This document shows, one piece after another, positions 50,584 through 59,232 of a DNA stretch of 64,000 bases; positions within the stretch are counted from its first letter, which is position 1, and each line of letters begins with the position of its first letter. The stretch is from Plastoroseomonas hellenica. GTDB taxonomy: Bacteria > Pseudomonadota > Alphaproteobacteria > Acetobacterales > Acetobacteraceae. The notes under the pieces were generated by a model. It made no database searches and was not told the origin of the DNA. It saw only the letters and a list, made by a program, of their open reading frames with translations. A program made the translations under genes and the position numbers. The stretch is taken from assembly GCF_018129085.1 (NCBI RefSeq), contig NZ_JAAGBB010000002.1:1-64000 (forward strand), given 5' to 3'.

Positions 50584-51621
50584 TCACCGCATCGGCGGCG
50601 AAAACATCATCCCTCCACGGCTCCAGAGGTCGTTCAGGCCGCGGGGCAGGTGCACCGGGCTGTTGGCGCCGAGGTGGCGGTCATAGATTTCGCCGTAGTT
50701 TCCGACGGCCTTGATGGCGTTGTACATCCAGCGCCGGTCGAGCCCGAGCGCCGGGCCGAGGTCGCCGCTGACGCCGAGCAGGCGGCGGGTGGCCGGGCTC
50801 TGGCTGGTCAGCATCTGGTCGACATTGGCGCGGGTGACGCCTTGCTCTTCGGCTTCGATCAGGCCGAAGGCGACCCAGCGGACGATGTCGAACCACTGGT
50901 CGTCGCCGTGGCGGACGGCGGCGGCATAGGGTTCCTTGCTGATGCGCTCGGGCAGCAGCACGTGCTCGTCCGGGTTCGGGAAGGCGGCGCGCACGGCGGC
51001 GAGCTGACTGGCATCACCGGTGTAGCTGTCGCAGCGGCCGCTTTCATAGGCGCGGCGAGCTTCGTCCTTGTCGGCGAAGATCACCGGCGTGAAGCGGATG
51101 TTCTGGTTGCGCGACCAGTCCTGCAGGTTGAGTTCATGCGTGCTGGCCGAGGTGAAGCAGATCGAGGCGCCGTCGAGCTGGCGGATGCTGGTGATGTTGG
51201 CATTGGAGCGCACCAGGAAGCCCTGGCCGTCGAAGAAGTTGGGGGCGGCGAAGTTCAGGCCGTTGGTGACGTCGCGCAGGAAGGTCCAGGTGGTGGTGCG
51301 GCTCAGCACGTCGATCTGGCCGGAGGCGAGCGTCGGGAAGCGGTTCTGGCCGGTGAGCGGGTTCCAGGCGACGCGGGCGGGATCGCCGAGCACTGCGGCG
51401 GCGACGGCGCGGCAGAAATCGGCATCCATGCCCTGCCATTCGCCGCGGCTGTCCGGCTGGCTCCAGGCGGGGTCGCCGGTCGAGATGCCGCAGGCGACGG
51501 CGCCGCGGCCACGGACGGCCGACAGCGTTGGGCCCGGCGCGGCCGGCTGGACGGTCTGCGCGATTGCGGGCTCCCCGAGGCAGGCGGCGGCGATCAGCAG
51601 GGCGGCGAGGCGTCTGGTCAT
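50584..51621 (-). CDS. Amino-acid ABC transporter substrate-binding protein (AapJ-like)
   Basis: 345 residues from ATG 51621 (MTRRLAALLIAAACLG...IAQ signal peptide); an upstream in-frame ATG at 51765 gives a long unlike extension. LSAVRGRGAVACGISTGDPAWSQPDSRGEWQGMDADFCRAVAAAVLG and TLASGQIDVLSRTTTWTFLRDVTNGLNF are typical of general L-amino-acid (Aap/Bzt) receptors. CDSYTGDASQLAAVRA and YNAIKAVGNYGEIYDRHLG complete the match. No permease or ATPase genes adjoin it, so it is an orphan receptor. Confidence 0.9.
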   Translation of the reverse strand: MTRRLAALLIAAACLGEPAIAQTVQPAAPGPTLSAVRGRGAVACGISTGDPAWSQPDSRGEWQGMDADFCRAVAAAVLGDPARVAWNPLTGQNRFPTLASGQIDVLSRTTTWTFLRDVTNGLNFAAPNFFDGQGFLVRSNANITSIRQLDGASICFTSASTHELNLQDWSRNQNIRFTPVIFADKDEARRAYESGRCDSYTGDASQLAAVRAAFPNPDEHVLLPERISKEPYAAAVRHGDDQWFDIVRWVAFGLIEAEEQGVTRANVDQMLTSQSPATRRLLGVSGDLGPALGLDRRWMYNAIKAVGNYGEIYDRHLGANSPVHLPRGLNDLWSRGGMMFSPPMR

Positions 51622-51763
51622 GGGCGGTCCTTGGCGGGGCGCGGTAACGCGCGGGTGATCGCGCATGGTGTGCACGCCCCCGCCCGCAAGGCCAGACGCC
51701 TTAAGGCTTTGCTCAGCGGCGCGGAATGATCTTGCGGTCGCAACATTTGACGAAAGTGGGCGC

Positions 51764-52465
51764 ATGTCCGGCGCGACGAGTAGAGGTTATCACGACTGGC
51801 CGCTCCTGCCGGCGCTCAAGGCCTTCCAGACCGGCGTATTCGAACAGCGGGGCATCCTGCTGACCAAGTATCGCGACGACCCCAGACTGAAGGTGGGCGC
51901 CTGCCCGGGCCTGTCGCTCTGCTGGTTGCGCCGGCATGTGCAAGATCCGAACGAGGCGCCCAAGGACCGCCTGGCGGCGCTGGAGAAGGCCGAGGCCTGG
52001 TCCGAGGCCAGCGAGGCGACGGATGGCTTCAACGATTGTGCCCAGGGCACCTATGCCGGCCGGGTGACAGTCGGTCTGGAATTGCCCGTCAACGGCACGT
52101 CTTTCAAATGCCAGAATCCGGTGAGGGATCCGGCGATTTTCCTGAACGGCCTCGACCCGAACAACAAATACGCCATCGTCATGTGCCACTTGGGTGGCCT
52201 CAACACCAACCATGTCTGCGCCAGCTACACCTCGACCCGGGGCCGGATCTTCACCTCCAAGCAAGTGCTGATCTTCGACCCGAATTTCGGCGAATTCACC
52301 GTGGAGCTGAAGAAGGGGCCGATGAAGACCTTTCTGAAGGCCTGGGCCGATCAGTTCGCCACCTATCTCTCGGGCCGGACCGGCAAGGCGACGGCGCTGA
52401 CGCTCGACACGCTGGAGGTCATCAAGCTCTCGGACGTGCCGCCAGCGACCCGCGGGCGGCGCTAG
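51764..52465 (+). CDS. YopT-like (C58-type) cysteine protease candidate
   Basis: 233 residues from ATG 51764 (an in-frame start at 51665 adds unlike residues). There is no signal peptide. Cys53 in GLSLCWLRRH, His150 in LNTNHVCASY and Asp172 in FDPNFGEFTVE fit a Cys-His-Asp triad in the order and sequence context of YopT/AvrPphB-type peptidases, where FDPNxGEF follows the catalytic Asp. The overall length is also similar. This is a motif-level inference; the flanking genes do not indicate a secretion system. Confidence 0.55.
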   Translation: MSGATSRGYHDWPLLPALKAFQTGVFEQRGILLTKYRDDPRLKVGACPGLSLCWLRRHVQDPNEAPKDRLAALEKAEAWSEASEATDGFNDCAQGTYAGRVTVGLELPVNGTSFKCQNPVRDPAIFLNGLDPNNKYAIVMCHLGGLNTNHVCASYTSTRGRIFTSKQVLIFDPNFGEFTVELKKGPMKTFLKAWADQFATYLSGRTGKATALTLDTLEVIKLSDVPPATRGRR

Positions 52466-52471
52466 AGCAGC

Positions 52472-53110
52472 TCAGCACAGCCGCGCGAGCAGGGCTGCGA
52501 CCGCCGCCTCGAACATCGCCGGCGTCAGGCGGCGGGTCGAGGTGTTGTAGCGGCTGACATGGTAGCTGTCGGCGAGGATGAGCCCGTTCGGTAATGCGTG
52601 CTGGGCGCCATGCGCGAAGGCGTGCCGGGCGACGGGAATGCCGAGGCTGCGCAGCAGCGCGTTGTGCGCGACGGTGCCGAGTGCCAGCACGGCGCGGAGA
52701 TTGGGCATCGCCGCAAGCTCGGCCTTCAGGAAGGCATTGCAGGTGCGGATCTCGGCCGGCGTCGGCAGGTTCTCCGGCGGCACGCAGCGGACCGCATTGG
52801 CGATGCGCACGCCGGTCAGGCGCATGCCGTCATCCGGGCGCTCCGCGTACTCGCCGGCGGCGAGGCCGTATTGCAGCAAGGTCGCGTAGAGCAGCTTGCC
52901 CGCGAAGTCGCCGGTGAAGGGCCGGCCGGTGCGGTTGGCGCCGCGCACGCCGGGGGCAAGGCCGAGGATCAGGATCGGTGCCTCGCGCTCGCCCCAGCAG
53001 GGCACCGGGGCGTTGTGCCAGCCGGGATTGGCCGCCCGGTTGGCGTCCCGATAGGCCACCAGACGCGGACAGAGCGGGCAGTCGCGCGGCGGCTCGAGAG
53101 CTGGGCTCAT
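52472..53110 (-). CDS. Family-5 uracil-DNA glycosylase (UDGb)
   Basis: 212 residues from ATG 53110. CPLCPRLVAYR near residue 11, a third Cys in PVPCWGE and NAVRCVPPENLPTPAEIRTCNAF fit the Fe-S-associated family. GLAPGVRGANRTGRPFTGDFAG is the family-5 motif 1, and HVSRYNTSTRRLT is motif 2. UDGb removes uracil, and often hypoxanthine, from DNA. The start overlaps the NYN gene stop (ATGA), so the two are translationally coupled. Confidence 0.92.
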   Translation of the reverse strand: MSPALEPPRDCPLCPRLVAYRDANRAANPGWHNAPVPCWGEREAPILILGLAPGVRGANRTGRPFTGDFAGKLLYATLLQYGLAAGEYAERPDDGMRLTGVRIANAVRCVPPENLPTPAEIRTCNAFLKAELAAMPNLRAVLALGTVAHNALLRSLGIPVARHAFAHGAQHALPNGLILADSYHVSRYNTSTRRLTPAMFEAAVAALLARLC

Positions 53111-53730
53111 TCGATGACCGGGTCCTCGGCGAAGGGCTCGGCCGGTGTCGCGCGCGGTGCGGCCGGGCGCGCGGGCGCCGGGCCGCGCATGCGGGGCTCG
53201 GTCTGGCGGCGGGTGATCTCGGGTGCGAGGTCGGCGAGGTCGAGGAAGGCGTCGGCCTGGCGGCGGAGATCGTCCGAGACCATGGGCGGCTGCACGCGGA
53301 GCGTCGAGACGACGGTGACCTTCACGCCACGGGCCTGCACCGCTTCCACCACGCGGCGGAAGTCGCCGTCGCCGGAGAACAGCACGGCATGCTCGATATG
53401 CGGCGCCAGCTCCAGCATGTCGACCGCGAGCTCGATGTCGCAATTGCCCTTGATGCGGCGATGGCCGTTGCCGTCGGTGAATTCCCGTGCCGGCTTGGTG
53501 ACGACGGCATAGCCATTGTAGGCGAGCCAATCGACCAGCGGGCGGATCGGGTTGTGTTCATCGGTATCGAGCAGCGCCGTGTAGTAATAGGCGCGGATCA
53601 GCTTGCACTGGCCGCGCACATGCGCGAGCAGCGCGCGGTAGTCGATGTCGAAGCCGAGCAGGCGGGAGGCCGAGAACAGGTTGGCGCCGTCGATGAAGAG
53701 CGCGGTGCGCTCCGGGGTGTATTCGGACAT
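53107..53730 (-). CDS. NYN/LabA-like PIN-domain protein
   Basis: 207 residues. TALFIDGANLFSASRLLGFDIDYRALLAHVR, RRIKGNCDIELAVDMLELA and HAVLFSGDGDFRRVVEAVQARGVKVTVVS give the D-x-N, D and SGDGDF acidic motifs of NYN nucleases (LabA/DUF88), probable metal-dependent ribonucleases. The C-terminus is Pro/Ala-rich and likely disordered. It is the upstream member of a two-gene unit with the glycosylase, suggesting a nucleic-acid maintenance role; this is inferred. Confidence 0.88.
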   Translation of the reverse strand: MSEYTPERTALFIDGANLFSASRLLGFDIDYRALLAHVRGQCKLIRAYYYTALLDTDEHNPIRPLVDWLAYNGYAVVTKPAREFTDGNGHRRIKGNCDIELAVDMLELAPHIEHAVLFSGDGDFRRVVEAVQARGVKVTVVSTLRVQPPMVSDDLRRQADAFLDLADLAPEITRRQTEPRMRGPAPARPAAPRATPAEPFAEDPVIE

Positions 53731-53786
53731 GGAATGCCTTGTTGGAATGAGGTGTTGGAACGCACGGCGACGATGGGCGGTGACTT

Positions 53787-54371
53787 ATGAGTGGCGGATC
53801 AATGACAGGCACCATAGGGGCCGGGCCAGCGGACGCAACCGGCGTCTTCCTGGTGGCGATCGGCGCCAACCTGCCGGGGCCGGACGGATCGACGGCGATC
53901 GAGACCTGCGCGCGCGCCGCGGCGCTGCTGGACGGGCTCTGCGGGCTGCGGCGCACGGCGCTGTCACGATGGTGGGAAAGCGATCCGATCCCGCCCATTC
54001 CCGGCGCGCCCTCCTTCGTCAACGGAGTCGCGCGGCTGGAAGGCAGCGCCGCGCCGGAGGCGGTGCTGGCGGGGCTGCACGGCATCGAGGATCGCTTCGG
54101 CCGGGTGCGGCCCTTTCCGAACGCGCCGCGCACGCTCGATCTCGACCTGATCGACGCCGCGGGGGTGCTCCGCGACGGACCCGGGCTGCTGCTGCCGCAT
54201 CCGCGCGCGCATCTGCGCGCCTTCGTGCTGCGGCCGCTGGCCGAGGTGGCGCCGGGCTGGGTGCATCCGAGGCTCGGCGTGCCGGTGGAGGCGCTGATCG
54301 CTGATGTGGCGGGGCAGGCGATTCGGCCGCTGGCGGGCGAGCGTCGCCAGGATGCCGGTGTCAGGAGTTAG
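53787..54371 (+). CDS. folK: 2-amino-4-hydroxy-6-hydroxymethyldihydropteridine diphosphokinase
   Basis: 194 residues. LVAIGANLPGPDG opens the HPPK fold. RWWESDPIPPIPGAPSFVNGVARLEG, EDRFGRVRPFPNAPRTLDLDLIDA (the RTLDLDL substrate/ATP motif) and LLLPHPRAHLRAFVLRPLAEVAP match the PROSITE-type pattern. The enzyme transfers pyrophosphate from ATP in folate synthesis. The first 18 or so residues are family-atypical, so ATG 53802 (MTGTIG) is an alternative start. It is divergent from the NYN-UDG unit; its 3' end overlaps the convergent toxin gene by 11 bases. Confidence 0.92.
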   Translation: MSGGSMTGTIGAGPADATGVFLVAIGANLPGPDGSTAIETCARAAALLDGLCGLRRTALSRWWESDPIPPIPGAPSFVNGVARLEGSAAPEAVLAGLHGIEDRFGRVRPFPNAPRTLDLDLIDAAGVLRDGPGLLLPHPRAHLRAFVLRPLAEVAPGWVHPRLGVPVEALIADVAGQAIRPLAGERRQDAGVRS

Positions 54372-54657
54372 GGCCCGGGACCGGCGGCCATTGCTGCGCA
54401 CCATGCAGCACGCGAAGAATCGTCACGGCGTGAGCATCCTCGGCGTAGACCACCACATAATTCGATCGGACGACCATTTCCCGCGTGCCGGCGATGCGAT
54501 CACTCCGGTAGAGCCGCGGGTGCTCCGACAACCGCGCGACCTTGACCTCGATGTCGTCCTTCAGGCGCTGGGCGGCATCCGGATTGTCGTCCGAGACGTA
54601 ATCGACGATCGCCAGCAGGTCCGCACGGGCGGTCTCCCGCCACTCAAGAGCGGGCAC
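54361..54657 (-). CDS. RelE/ParE-family toxin
   Basis: 98 residues from a GTG at 54657. PALEWRETARADLLAIVDYVSDDNPDAAQRLKDDIEVKVARLSEHPRLYR, with GTREMVVRSNYVVVYAEDAHAVTILRVLHGAQQWP, is the RelE/ParE plasmid-stabilisation fold. It should cleave ribosome-bound mRNA or act on gyrase, depending on the subgroup. It overlaps the antitoxin gene by 14 bases and the folK 3' end by 11. The upstream in-frame ATG at 54768 lies inside the antitoxin gene and is rejected. Confidence 0.83.
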   Translation of the reverse strand: MPALEWRETARADLLAIVDYVSDDNPDAAQRLKDDIEVKVARLSEHPRLYRSDRIAGTREMVVRSNYVVVYAEDAHAVTILRVLHGAQQWPPVPGPNS

Positions 54658-54943
54658 GACGCTTGCGGTCGATGATCGCCTGAGCCTCGTCCATGACCTG
54701 CCGGTGCGGGACGGCTGGGCGCGCGTCCGCCAGCGCCTCATGGACCTTGGCCCGGAACCAGGCATCATAGGCTTCCGGGTCGGCCGTCAGGCCGACCGGC
54801 AGCGCGCCCTCCTTGGCAATGCGGGTCAGGAGAATGCGCACGGCATCCGAGAGGGTCAGGCCGAAATTCGCGAGCGTCTGCGCCGCATCCGCCTTCAGCT
54901 TGTCGTCCACGCGGATGTGGAGCATCGAGGTGTGTGCGACCAT
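54644..54943 (-). CDS. RelB/DinJ-family antitoxin
   Basis: 99 residues. SMLHIRVDDKLKADAAQTLANFGLTLSDAVRILLTRIAKEGALPVGL is the ribbon-helix-helix RelB/DinJ signature. The C-terminal region, which would wrap the toxin, ends DEAQAIIDRKRRARS. It precedes the RelE/ParE-type toxin in the usual antitoxin-first order. The upstream stretch has GGAGAACC just before the ATG, and an AT-richer region (54965-55000) is a likely promoter. Confidence 0.87.
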   Translation of the reverse strand: MVAHTSMLHIRVDDKLKADAAQTLANFGLTLSDAVRILLTRIAKEGALPVGLTADPEAYDAWFRAKVHEALADARPAVPHRQVMDEAQAIIDRKRRARS

Positions 54944-55009
54944 CGACCGGTTCTCCTTACGGCTCCTGGCGTCTATATCGCATTTGAGATACAGCCGCTC
55001 AGCCCTTGT

Positions 55010-55609
55010 TCAAGGTCCTTGGGCCGGGCTTCGGCTGGGGCTGACCTCCATCCGCCGGCGGATCGCGCTCGGCGGCAGGCGGTAGACCTCGGCGAAGACG
55101 GCGTTGAAGCGGCGCAGGCTGCCGAAGCCCGCGCGCATCGCGACCTCGGTCATCGTCAGGTCGGTGCCGTCGAGCAGGCGCTTCGCGCGCTGCACGCGGG
55201 AGGTGCGAAGGACCTGCATCGGGCTGGCGCCGACATGCCGCGCGAAAAGGCGGCTGAGGTGCCGCGCGCCGATGCCGACGCGGGCGGCCAGCGCCTCCAC
55301 CGAGGCGCCGTCGTGGTCGAGCGCGCCTTCGGCGATCAGCCGCAGCGCGCGCTCGGCCGTGGTGCGGGAGCCGTTCCAGGCCGGGGAGAAGGGCGCGGTC
55401 TCCGGCCGGCAGCGCAGGCAGGGGCGGAAGCCGTCCGCCTCCGCCGCGGCGGCGGAAAGGAAATAGGTGACATTCTCCGACCGTGCCGGCCGCGCCGGGC
55501 AGACCGGGCGGCAATAGATGCGGGTGGTGCGCACCCCCGTGAAGAAGCGCCCGTCATAGCTGGCGTCCCGCGCGAGCCTCGCCCGGTCGCATTCGGTGAA
55601 GTCCAGCAT
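55010..55609 (-). CDS. adaA: AdaA-type methylphosphotriester repair protein/transcription activator
   Basis: 199 residues. The N-terminal zinc domain holds Cys33 (IYCRPVC), Cys37, Cys64 and Cys67 (PCLRC), with the same 4/27/3 spacing as E. coli Ada. The first is expected to accept a methyl group from phosphotriesters. AraC-type HTH motifs follow: SVEALAARVGIGARHLSRLFARHVGASPMQVLRTSRVQRAKRLL and TEVAMRAGFGSLRRFNAVFAEVYRLPPSAIRRR. The C-terminal methylguanine transferase domain of full Ada is absent, as in AdaA. Confidence 0.92.
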   Translation of the reverse strand: MLDFTECDRARLARDASYDGRFFTGVRTTRIYCRPVCPARPARSENVTYFLSAAAAEADGFRPCLRCRPETAPFSPAWNGSRTTAERALRLIAEGALDHDGASVEALAARVGIGARHLSRLFARHVGASPMQVLRTSRVQRAKRLLDGTDLTMTEVAMRAGFGSLRRFNAVFAEVYRLPPSAIRRRMEVSPSRSPAQGP

Positions 55610-55724
55610 TGCTCCCCCCTGTCGCGTCGCGGGGCATGCCGGGGACGGAGTCCGATTCCGGCGAGCCGCGGGCGGCCGTCAAGGCTACTCGTCCCCTGCG
55701 ATCACCGCGAATGAGGCGTTCGGC

Positions 55725-57017
55725 ATGGGAGATGCGCCCAATGATCAGGGCAGGGCGGGCGCGCTGCGGCCCGCCGCGCCGCGCCCCGGTCCCTTCTTCG
55801 GCTGGCGGGTGGTGGGGGCTGCCTTCATCGTCGCGGTCTTCGCCTGGGGCGTCGGCTTCTACGGTCCCTCGGTCTTCCTGCATGCGCTGCATGCGGAGCG
55901 TGGCTGGCCGGTCTGGCTGATCTCGGCCGCCATCACCTGCCATTTCCTGCTCAGCGCCCTCATCGTCGCCCGCCTGCCGGCACTGCATCGCCGCTTCGGC
56001 CTGGTGGCGGTGACGCGGGCCGGCGGCATCGCGGCCGGGCTCGGTGCGCTCGCCTGGGCGTTGGCGCCGGTGCCCTGGCTGCTCTTCCCGGCAGCGCTCA
56101 TCAGTGGCGCGGGCTGGGCGGCGACCAGCACCGCCGCGATCAACGCCATGGTCGCACCGTGGTTCGAGCGCCGGCGGCCCGCCGCGCTTTCCATGGCCTA
56201 TAACGGCGCGAGCATCGGCGGCGTGGTCTTCTCGCCGCTCTGGGCGATGCTGATCGCGGGCCTCGGCTTCGCCGCCGCGGCGGCGATCATCGGCGCCGCG
56301 ATGGCGCTCTGCCTCTGGTGGCTCGCCGGTCGCTATTTCCAGCGGACGCCGGAGGCGCTCGGGCTGCGGCCGGATGGCGAAGAGGCGGGCGCGGCGGGGG
56401 CTGCGGCGAAGGACGGGGAGGAAGGGCGGCGATCCCTGGCGGCTGATAATGCGGCCTGGCGGGACCGGCGCTTCGCCACGCTCTCGATCGGTTTCGCGCT
56501 CGGCCTCTTCGCGCAGATCGGCCTGATCGCGCATCTCTTCTCATTGCTGGTTCCGGCGATGGGCGAAGCAGGCGCCGGCGCCGCGATGAGCCTCTTCACC
56601 GGCTGTGCGGTGCTTGGGCGCCTGCTGCTCGGCGCCATGCTGCCCGCGGGTGCGGATCGCCGCATCGCCGCCGCGCTGAATTTCGCGGTGCAGATCGCGG
56701 GCAGCCTGATGCTGCTCGCCTCGGGCGGGACTTCGGTGCCGCTGCTGCTCGCGGGCTGCGTCTTCTTCGGCCTCGGCGTCGGCAATCTCGTCTCGCTGCC
56801 GCCGCTGATCGCGCAGACGGAATTCGCGCGGGCCGATGTGGCGCGCGTCGTCGCGCTGGTGACCGCGGTCAACCAGGCGGCGTTCGCCTTCGCGCCCGCT
56901 GTCTTCGGCGCACTCCGGGACCTGGCCGGCGGGAACACGACCTCCATGCTCGCCGCGGCACTGGTGCAGGTGGCCGCGGCCGCGGTGGTGCTGGCCGCGC
57001 GGCGGACCAGGGCGTGA
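55725..57017 (+). CDS. MFS transporter
   Basis: 430 residues from ATG 55725, chosen because the preceding residues are not membrane-like. There are about twelve apolar helices. The N-terminal GPFFGWRVVGAAFIVAVFAWGVGFYGPSVFL resembles the OFA/MCT (oxalate-formate antiporter-like) MFS group. NAMVAPWFERRRPAALSMAYNGASIGGVVFSP is the motif-rich loop between helices 4 and 5, and a charged cytoplasmic loop (about residues 215-245) separates the halves. The substrate is unknown, though the subgroup usually carries monocarboxylates. Confidence 0.9.
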   Translation: MGDAPNDQGRAGALRPAAPRPGPFFGWRVVGAAFIVAVFAWGVGFYGPSVFLHALHAERGWPVWLISAAITCHFLLSALIVARLPALHRRFGLVAVTRAGGIAAGLGALAWALAPVPWLLFPAALISGAGWAATSTAAINAMVAPWFERRRPAALSMAYNGASIGGVVFSPLWAMLIAGLGFAAAAAIIGAAMALCLWWLAGRYFQRTPEALGLRPDGEEAGAAGAAAKDGEEGRRSLAADNAAWRDRRFATLSIGFALGLFAQIGLIAHLFSLLVPAMGEAGAGAAMSLFTGCAVLGRLLLGAMLPAGADRRIAAALNFAVQIAGSLMLLASGGTSVPLLLAGCVFFGLGVGNLVSLPPLIAQTEFARADVARVVALVTAVNQAAFAFAPAVFGALRDLAGGNTTSMLAAALVQVAAAAVVLAARRTRA

Positions 57018-57092
57018 CTGGCGCTTGCCTGGAGCGGAGCGGTTCCCCGATATCGAATACCCTGGCAGTCTTGCGGCCTAGAGGAGATCGCC

Positions 57093-57734
57093 ATGTCCGC
57101 CGCCGCAGCCCTTTTCGCCATCCTCGGCGCCTTGCTGGTCGGCGTGATCAGCCCGGGCCCGAGCTTCGTCCTGGTCTCCCGCATCGCCGTCACCCGCTCC
57201 CGCCTGCACGGGCTGGCGGCGGCGCTCGGCATGGGCATCGGCGGCACCATCTTCGCGGGCCTCGCGCTGCTCGGCCTCGCGGCGCTGCTGAGCCAGGTGG
57301 AATGGCTCCACCTCTCGCTGAAGATCGCCGGCGGGCTCTATCTTGCCTGGCTCGGCATCCGGATCTGGCGCGGCGCCGGGGACCCGCTGGCGCCGGCGCA
57401 AGCCGATGCGCCGCAGGGCGCCTCGTTGTTCCGCTCCTTCTCCTTCGGATTGCTGACCCAGCTCAGCAATCCGAAGGCGGCGATCATCTATGGCAGCGTC
57501 TTCGCCGCCATGCTCCCGGCCTCGCCACCCACCTGGCTGGTCTCGGCCTTGCCGCCGCTGGTCTTCGCGATCGAGACGGCCTGGTACGCGATCGTCGCGC
57601 TGGCCTTCTCGGCCCGCCATCCCCGCGCGCTCTACCTGCGCGGCAAGCTCTGGATCGACCGGCTCGCCGGGGGTGTGATGACGGCACTCGGCCTTCGCCT
57701 CCTGCTCGATGCGGTCGGAACCCGGAGGCCCTGA
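57093..57734 (+). CDS. LysE-family translocator
   Basis: 213 residues, six apolar helices. GALLVGVISPGPSFVLVSRIAVTRSRLHGLAAALGMGIGG is the hallmark SPGPSFxxV motif of RhtB/LysE amino-acid exporters. AGGLYLAWLGIRIWRG, GLLTQLSNPKAAIIYGSVFAA and RLAGGVMTALGLRLLL follow. GAGGAG precedes the ATG at 57093. It exports amino acids or similar; the specific substrate is unknown. Confidence 0.9.
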   Translation: MSAAAALFAILGALLVGVISPGPSFVLVSRIAVTRSRLHGLAAALGMGIGGTIFAGLALLGLAALLSQVEWLHLSLKIAGGLYLAWLGIRIWRGAGDPLAPAQADAPQGASLFRSFSFGLLTQLSNPKAAIIYGSVFAAMLPASPPTWLVSALPPLVFAIETAWYAIVALAFSARHPRALYLRGKLWIDRLAGGVMTALGLRLLLDAVGTRRP

Positions 57735-57740
57735 CGCGCG

Positions 57741-58718
57741 TCAGTCCACGGTCGCGCCGGAGGCGCGGATGATCGGCGTCCAGGTCGCGATCTCCTCCCG
57801 CACGAAGCGCTGCGCGTCGTCGAGGAAGAGGCGTCCGGGCGCGGTCGCCGTCTCGGCATAGCGGCGCTGCACCTCGGGCGTCGCCAGCGTCTCCCTGACA
57901 GCCTGCGCCAAGCGCTCGAGGATCGGGCGCGGCGTCCCGGTCGGGGCCGCGATGCCGGACCAGCCATCCACCACCAGGTCCGCAAAACCCTCCTCGCGGA
58001 AGGTCGGGATGTCCGGGAAGGCGGGCACGCGCTCGGGCCAGGTATGAGCCAGTGCGCGCAGCGCACCGCTGCGGATATTGGCACTCGCCGCCGTCAGGCT
58101 GTCGACCATCATCGGCAGCACGCCGGCCGCGATGTCGGTGACGACAGGCGCCGCGCCGCGATAGGGCACATGCGTCATCTGGATCCCGGCGGCCTGGAGG
58201 AAGCGGACCATCACGAGATGCGGCATGCCGCCGGTGCCGCTGGTGCCGTAGCTCAGCCCGTCCGGTCGCCGCCGCGCTTCCGCCACCAGCTCCGCCAGGC
58301 TGCGGATCGGCAGGTCGGGGCGCACCAGGATCAGGTAGGGCGTGCTCATGACCATCGCGACCTGGGCGAAATCCCGATCCGGGCTCCAGGCGGCGCGGTC
58401 GCCGTACAGCACCTTGCCGACCACCATGGCGCTGATAAGCGAGAGCACCAGCGTGTAGCCATCCGGCGCGGCGCGCGCGACCTGCCCGGTGCCGAGGGTG
58501 CCACCCGCCCCCGGGCGGTTCTCCACCAGCACCGTCTGGCCGATCCGGCGGGAGAGCTCGGCACTCAGGATGCGCGCGATGATGTCGGTGGTACCGCCAG
58601 GCGCGAAGGGCACGACGAGGCGGATCGGCTGGGCGTTCGGCCAGGGCGCCTGCGCGAAGGCCGGCGCCGCGAGGCCGGACAGCGCGGCGGCGCCGAGGCC
58701 ACGGCGGGACAGCGTCAT
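57741..58718 (-). CDS. Bug/TctC-family periplasmic solute receptor
   Basis: 325 residues from ATG 58718 (AAGGAG upstream); ATG 58745 lies before that RBS. Signal: SRRGLGAAALSGLAAPAFAQ. Motifs IRLVVPFAPGGTTDIIARILSAELS, VLVENRPGAGGTLGTGQVARAAPDGYTL, YGTSGTGGMPHLVM and VPYRGAAPVVTDIAAG define the family. It lies 23 bases downstream of a GAF gene on the same strand, so it may be the last member of a Bug, M24, GAF, Bug run. Confidence 0.9.
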   Translation of the reverse strand: MTLSRRGLGAAALSGLAAPAFAQAPWPNAQPIRLVVPFAPGGTTDIIARILSAELSRRIGQTVLVENRPGAGGTLGTGQVARAAPDGYTLVLSLISAMVVGKVLYGDRAAWSPDRDFAQVAMVMSTPYLILVRPDLPIRSLAELVAEARRRPDGLSYGTSGTGGMPHLVMVRFLQAAGIQMTHVPYRGAAPVVTDIAAGVLPMMVDSLTAASANIRSGALRALAHTWPERVPAFPDIPTFREEGFADLVVDGWSGIAAPTGTPRPILERLAQAVRETLATPEVQRRYAETATAPGRLFLDDAQRFVREEIATWTPIIRASGATVD

Positions 58719-58741
58719 GATATCAGGCTCCTTGGCGAAGG

Positions 58742-59230
58742 TCATGGCGCGTCGGCCAGGATGCGCAGCACCGGCGCGACGGCGACTGCCGCGAAGACAG
58801 ACAGTACGGGCATCTGGGCCTCGTCGTAATGGCCTGCGCCATGCAGCAGGTTGAGGGCGCCGAGCGTCTGCCCGTCCCAGCGGATTGGCAGGTTCACCGC
58901 GCCCTCGCAGCCAAGCGAGAGGATCAGCGCGTGATCCGGGAAGGCGCGGATGATGTCCGCGCGGTCGCGGCAGAAGCGCGGACGCCCTTCCTCAACCACC
59001 AGGCGGTGGAACTCGGTCTCGCGCCGCAGCGGTTTCTCGCCGAGGATCGGATAGGCCTCCGGCCGGCTGCTATAGGCGCGGCGGCTGACGCCGCGCGTCG
59101 CGTCCAGCACCAGCACGGTGAAGAGGCGATGGCCGACGGCCTCCGCCAGCGCCGCATCCAGCGCCGCCAGCCCGGTATGGGGCTGGCCCGCCGCCGCGAG
59201 CCCGGCCGCCGCGCGGCTCAGCGCCTCCAT
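58742..59230 (-). CDS. GAF-domain protein
   Basis: 162 residues from ATG 59230, three bases after the M24 stop. LAALDAALAEAVGHRLFTVLVLDATRGVSRRAYSSRPEAYPILGEKPL, then CEGAVNLPIRWDGQTLGALNLLHGAGHYDEAQMPVLSVFAAVAVAPVLR form a complete GAF fold (ligand-binding sensor). No effector domain is attached. Its location between an amidinohydrolase-like enzyme and a Bug receptor suggests a small-ligand sensor or a free-standing binding domain. Confidence 0.82.
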   Translation of the reverse strand: MEALSRAAAGLAAAGQPHTGLAALDAALAEAVGHRLFTVLVLDATRGVSRRAYSSRPEAYPILGEKPLRRETEFHRLVVEEGRPRFCRDRADIIRAFPDHALILSLGCEGAVNLPIRWDGQTLGALNLLHGAGHYDEAQMPVLSVFAAVAVAPVLRILADAP

Positions 59231-59232
59231 GC

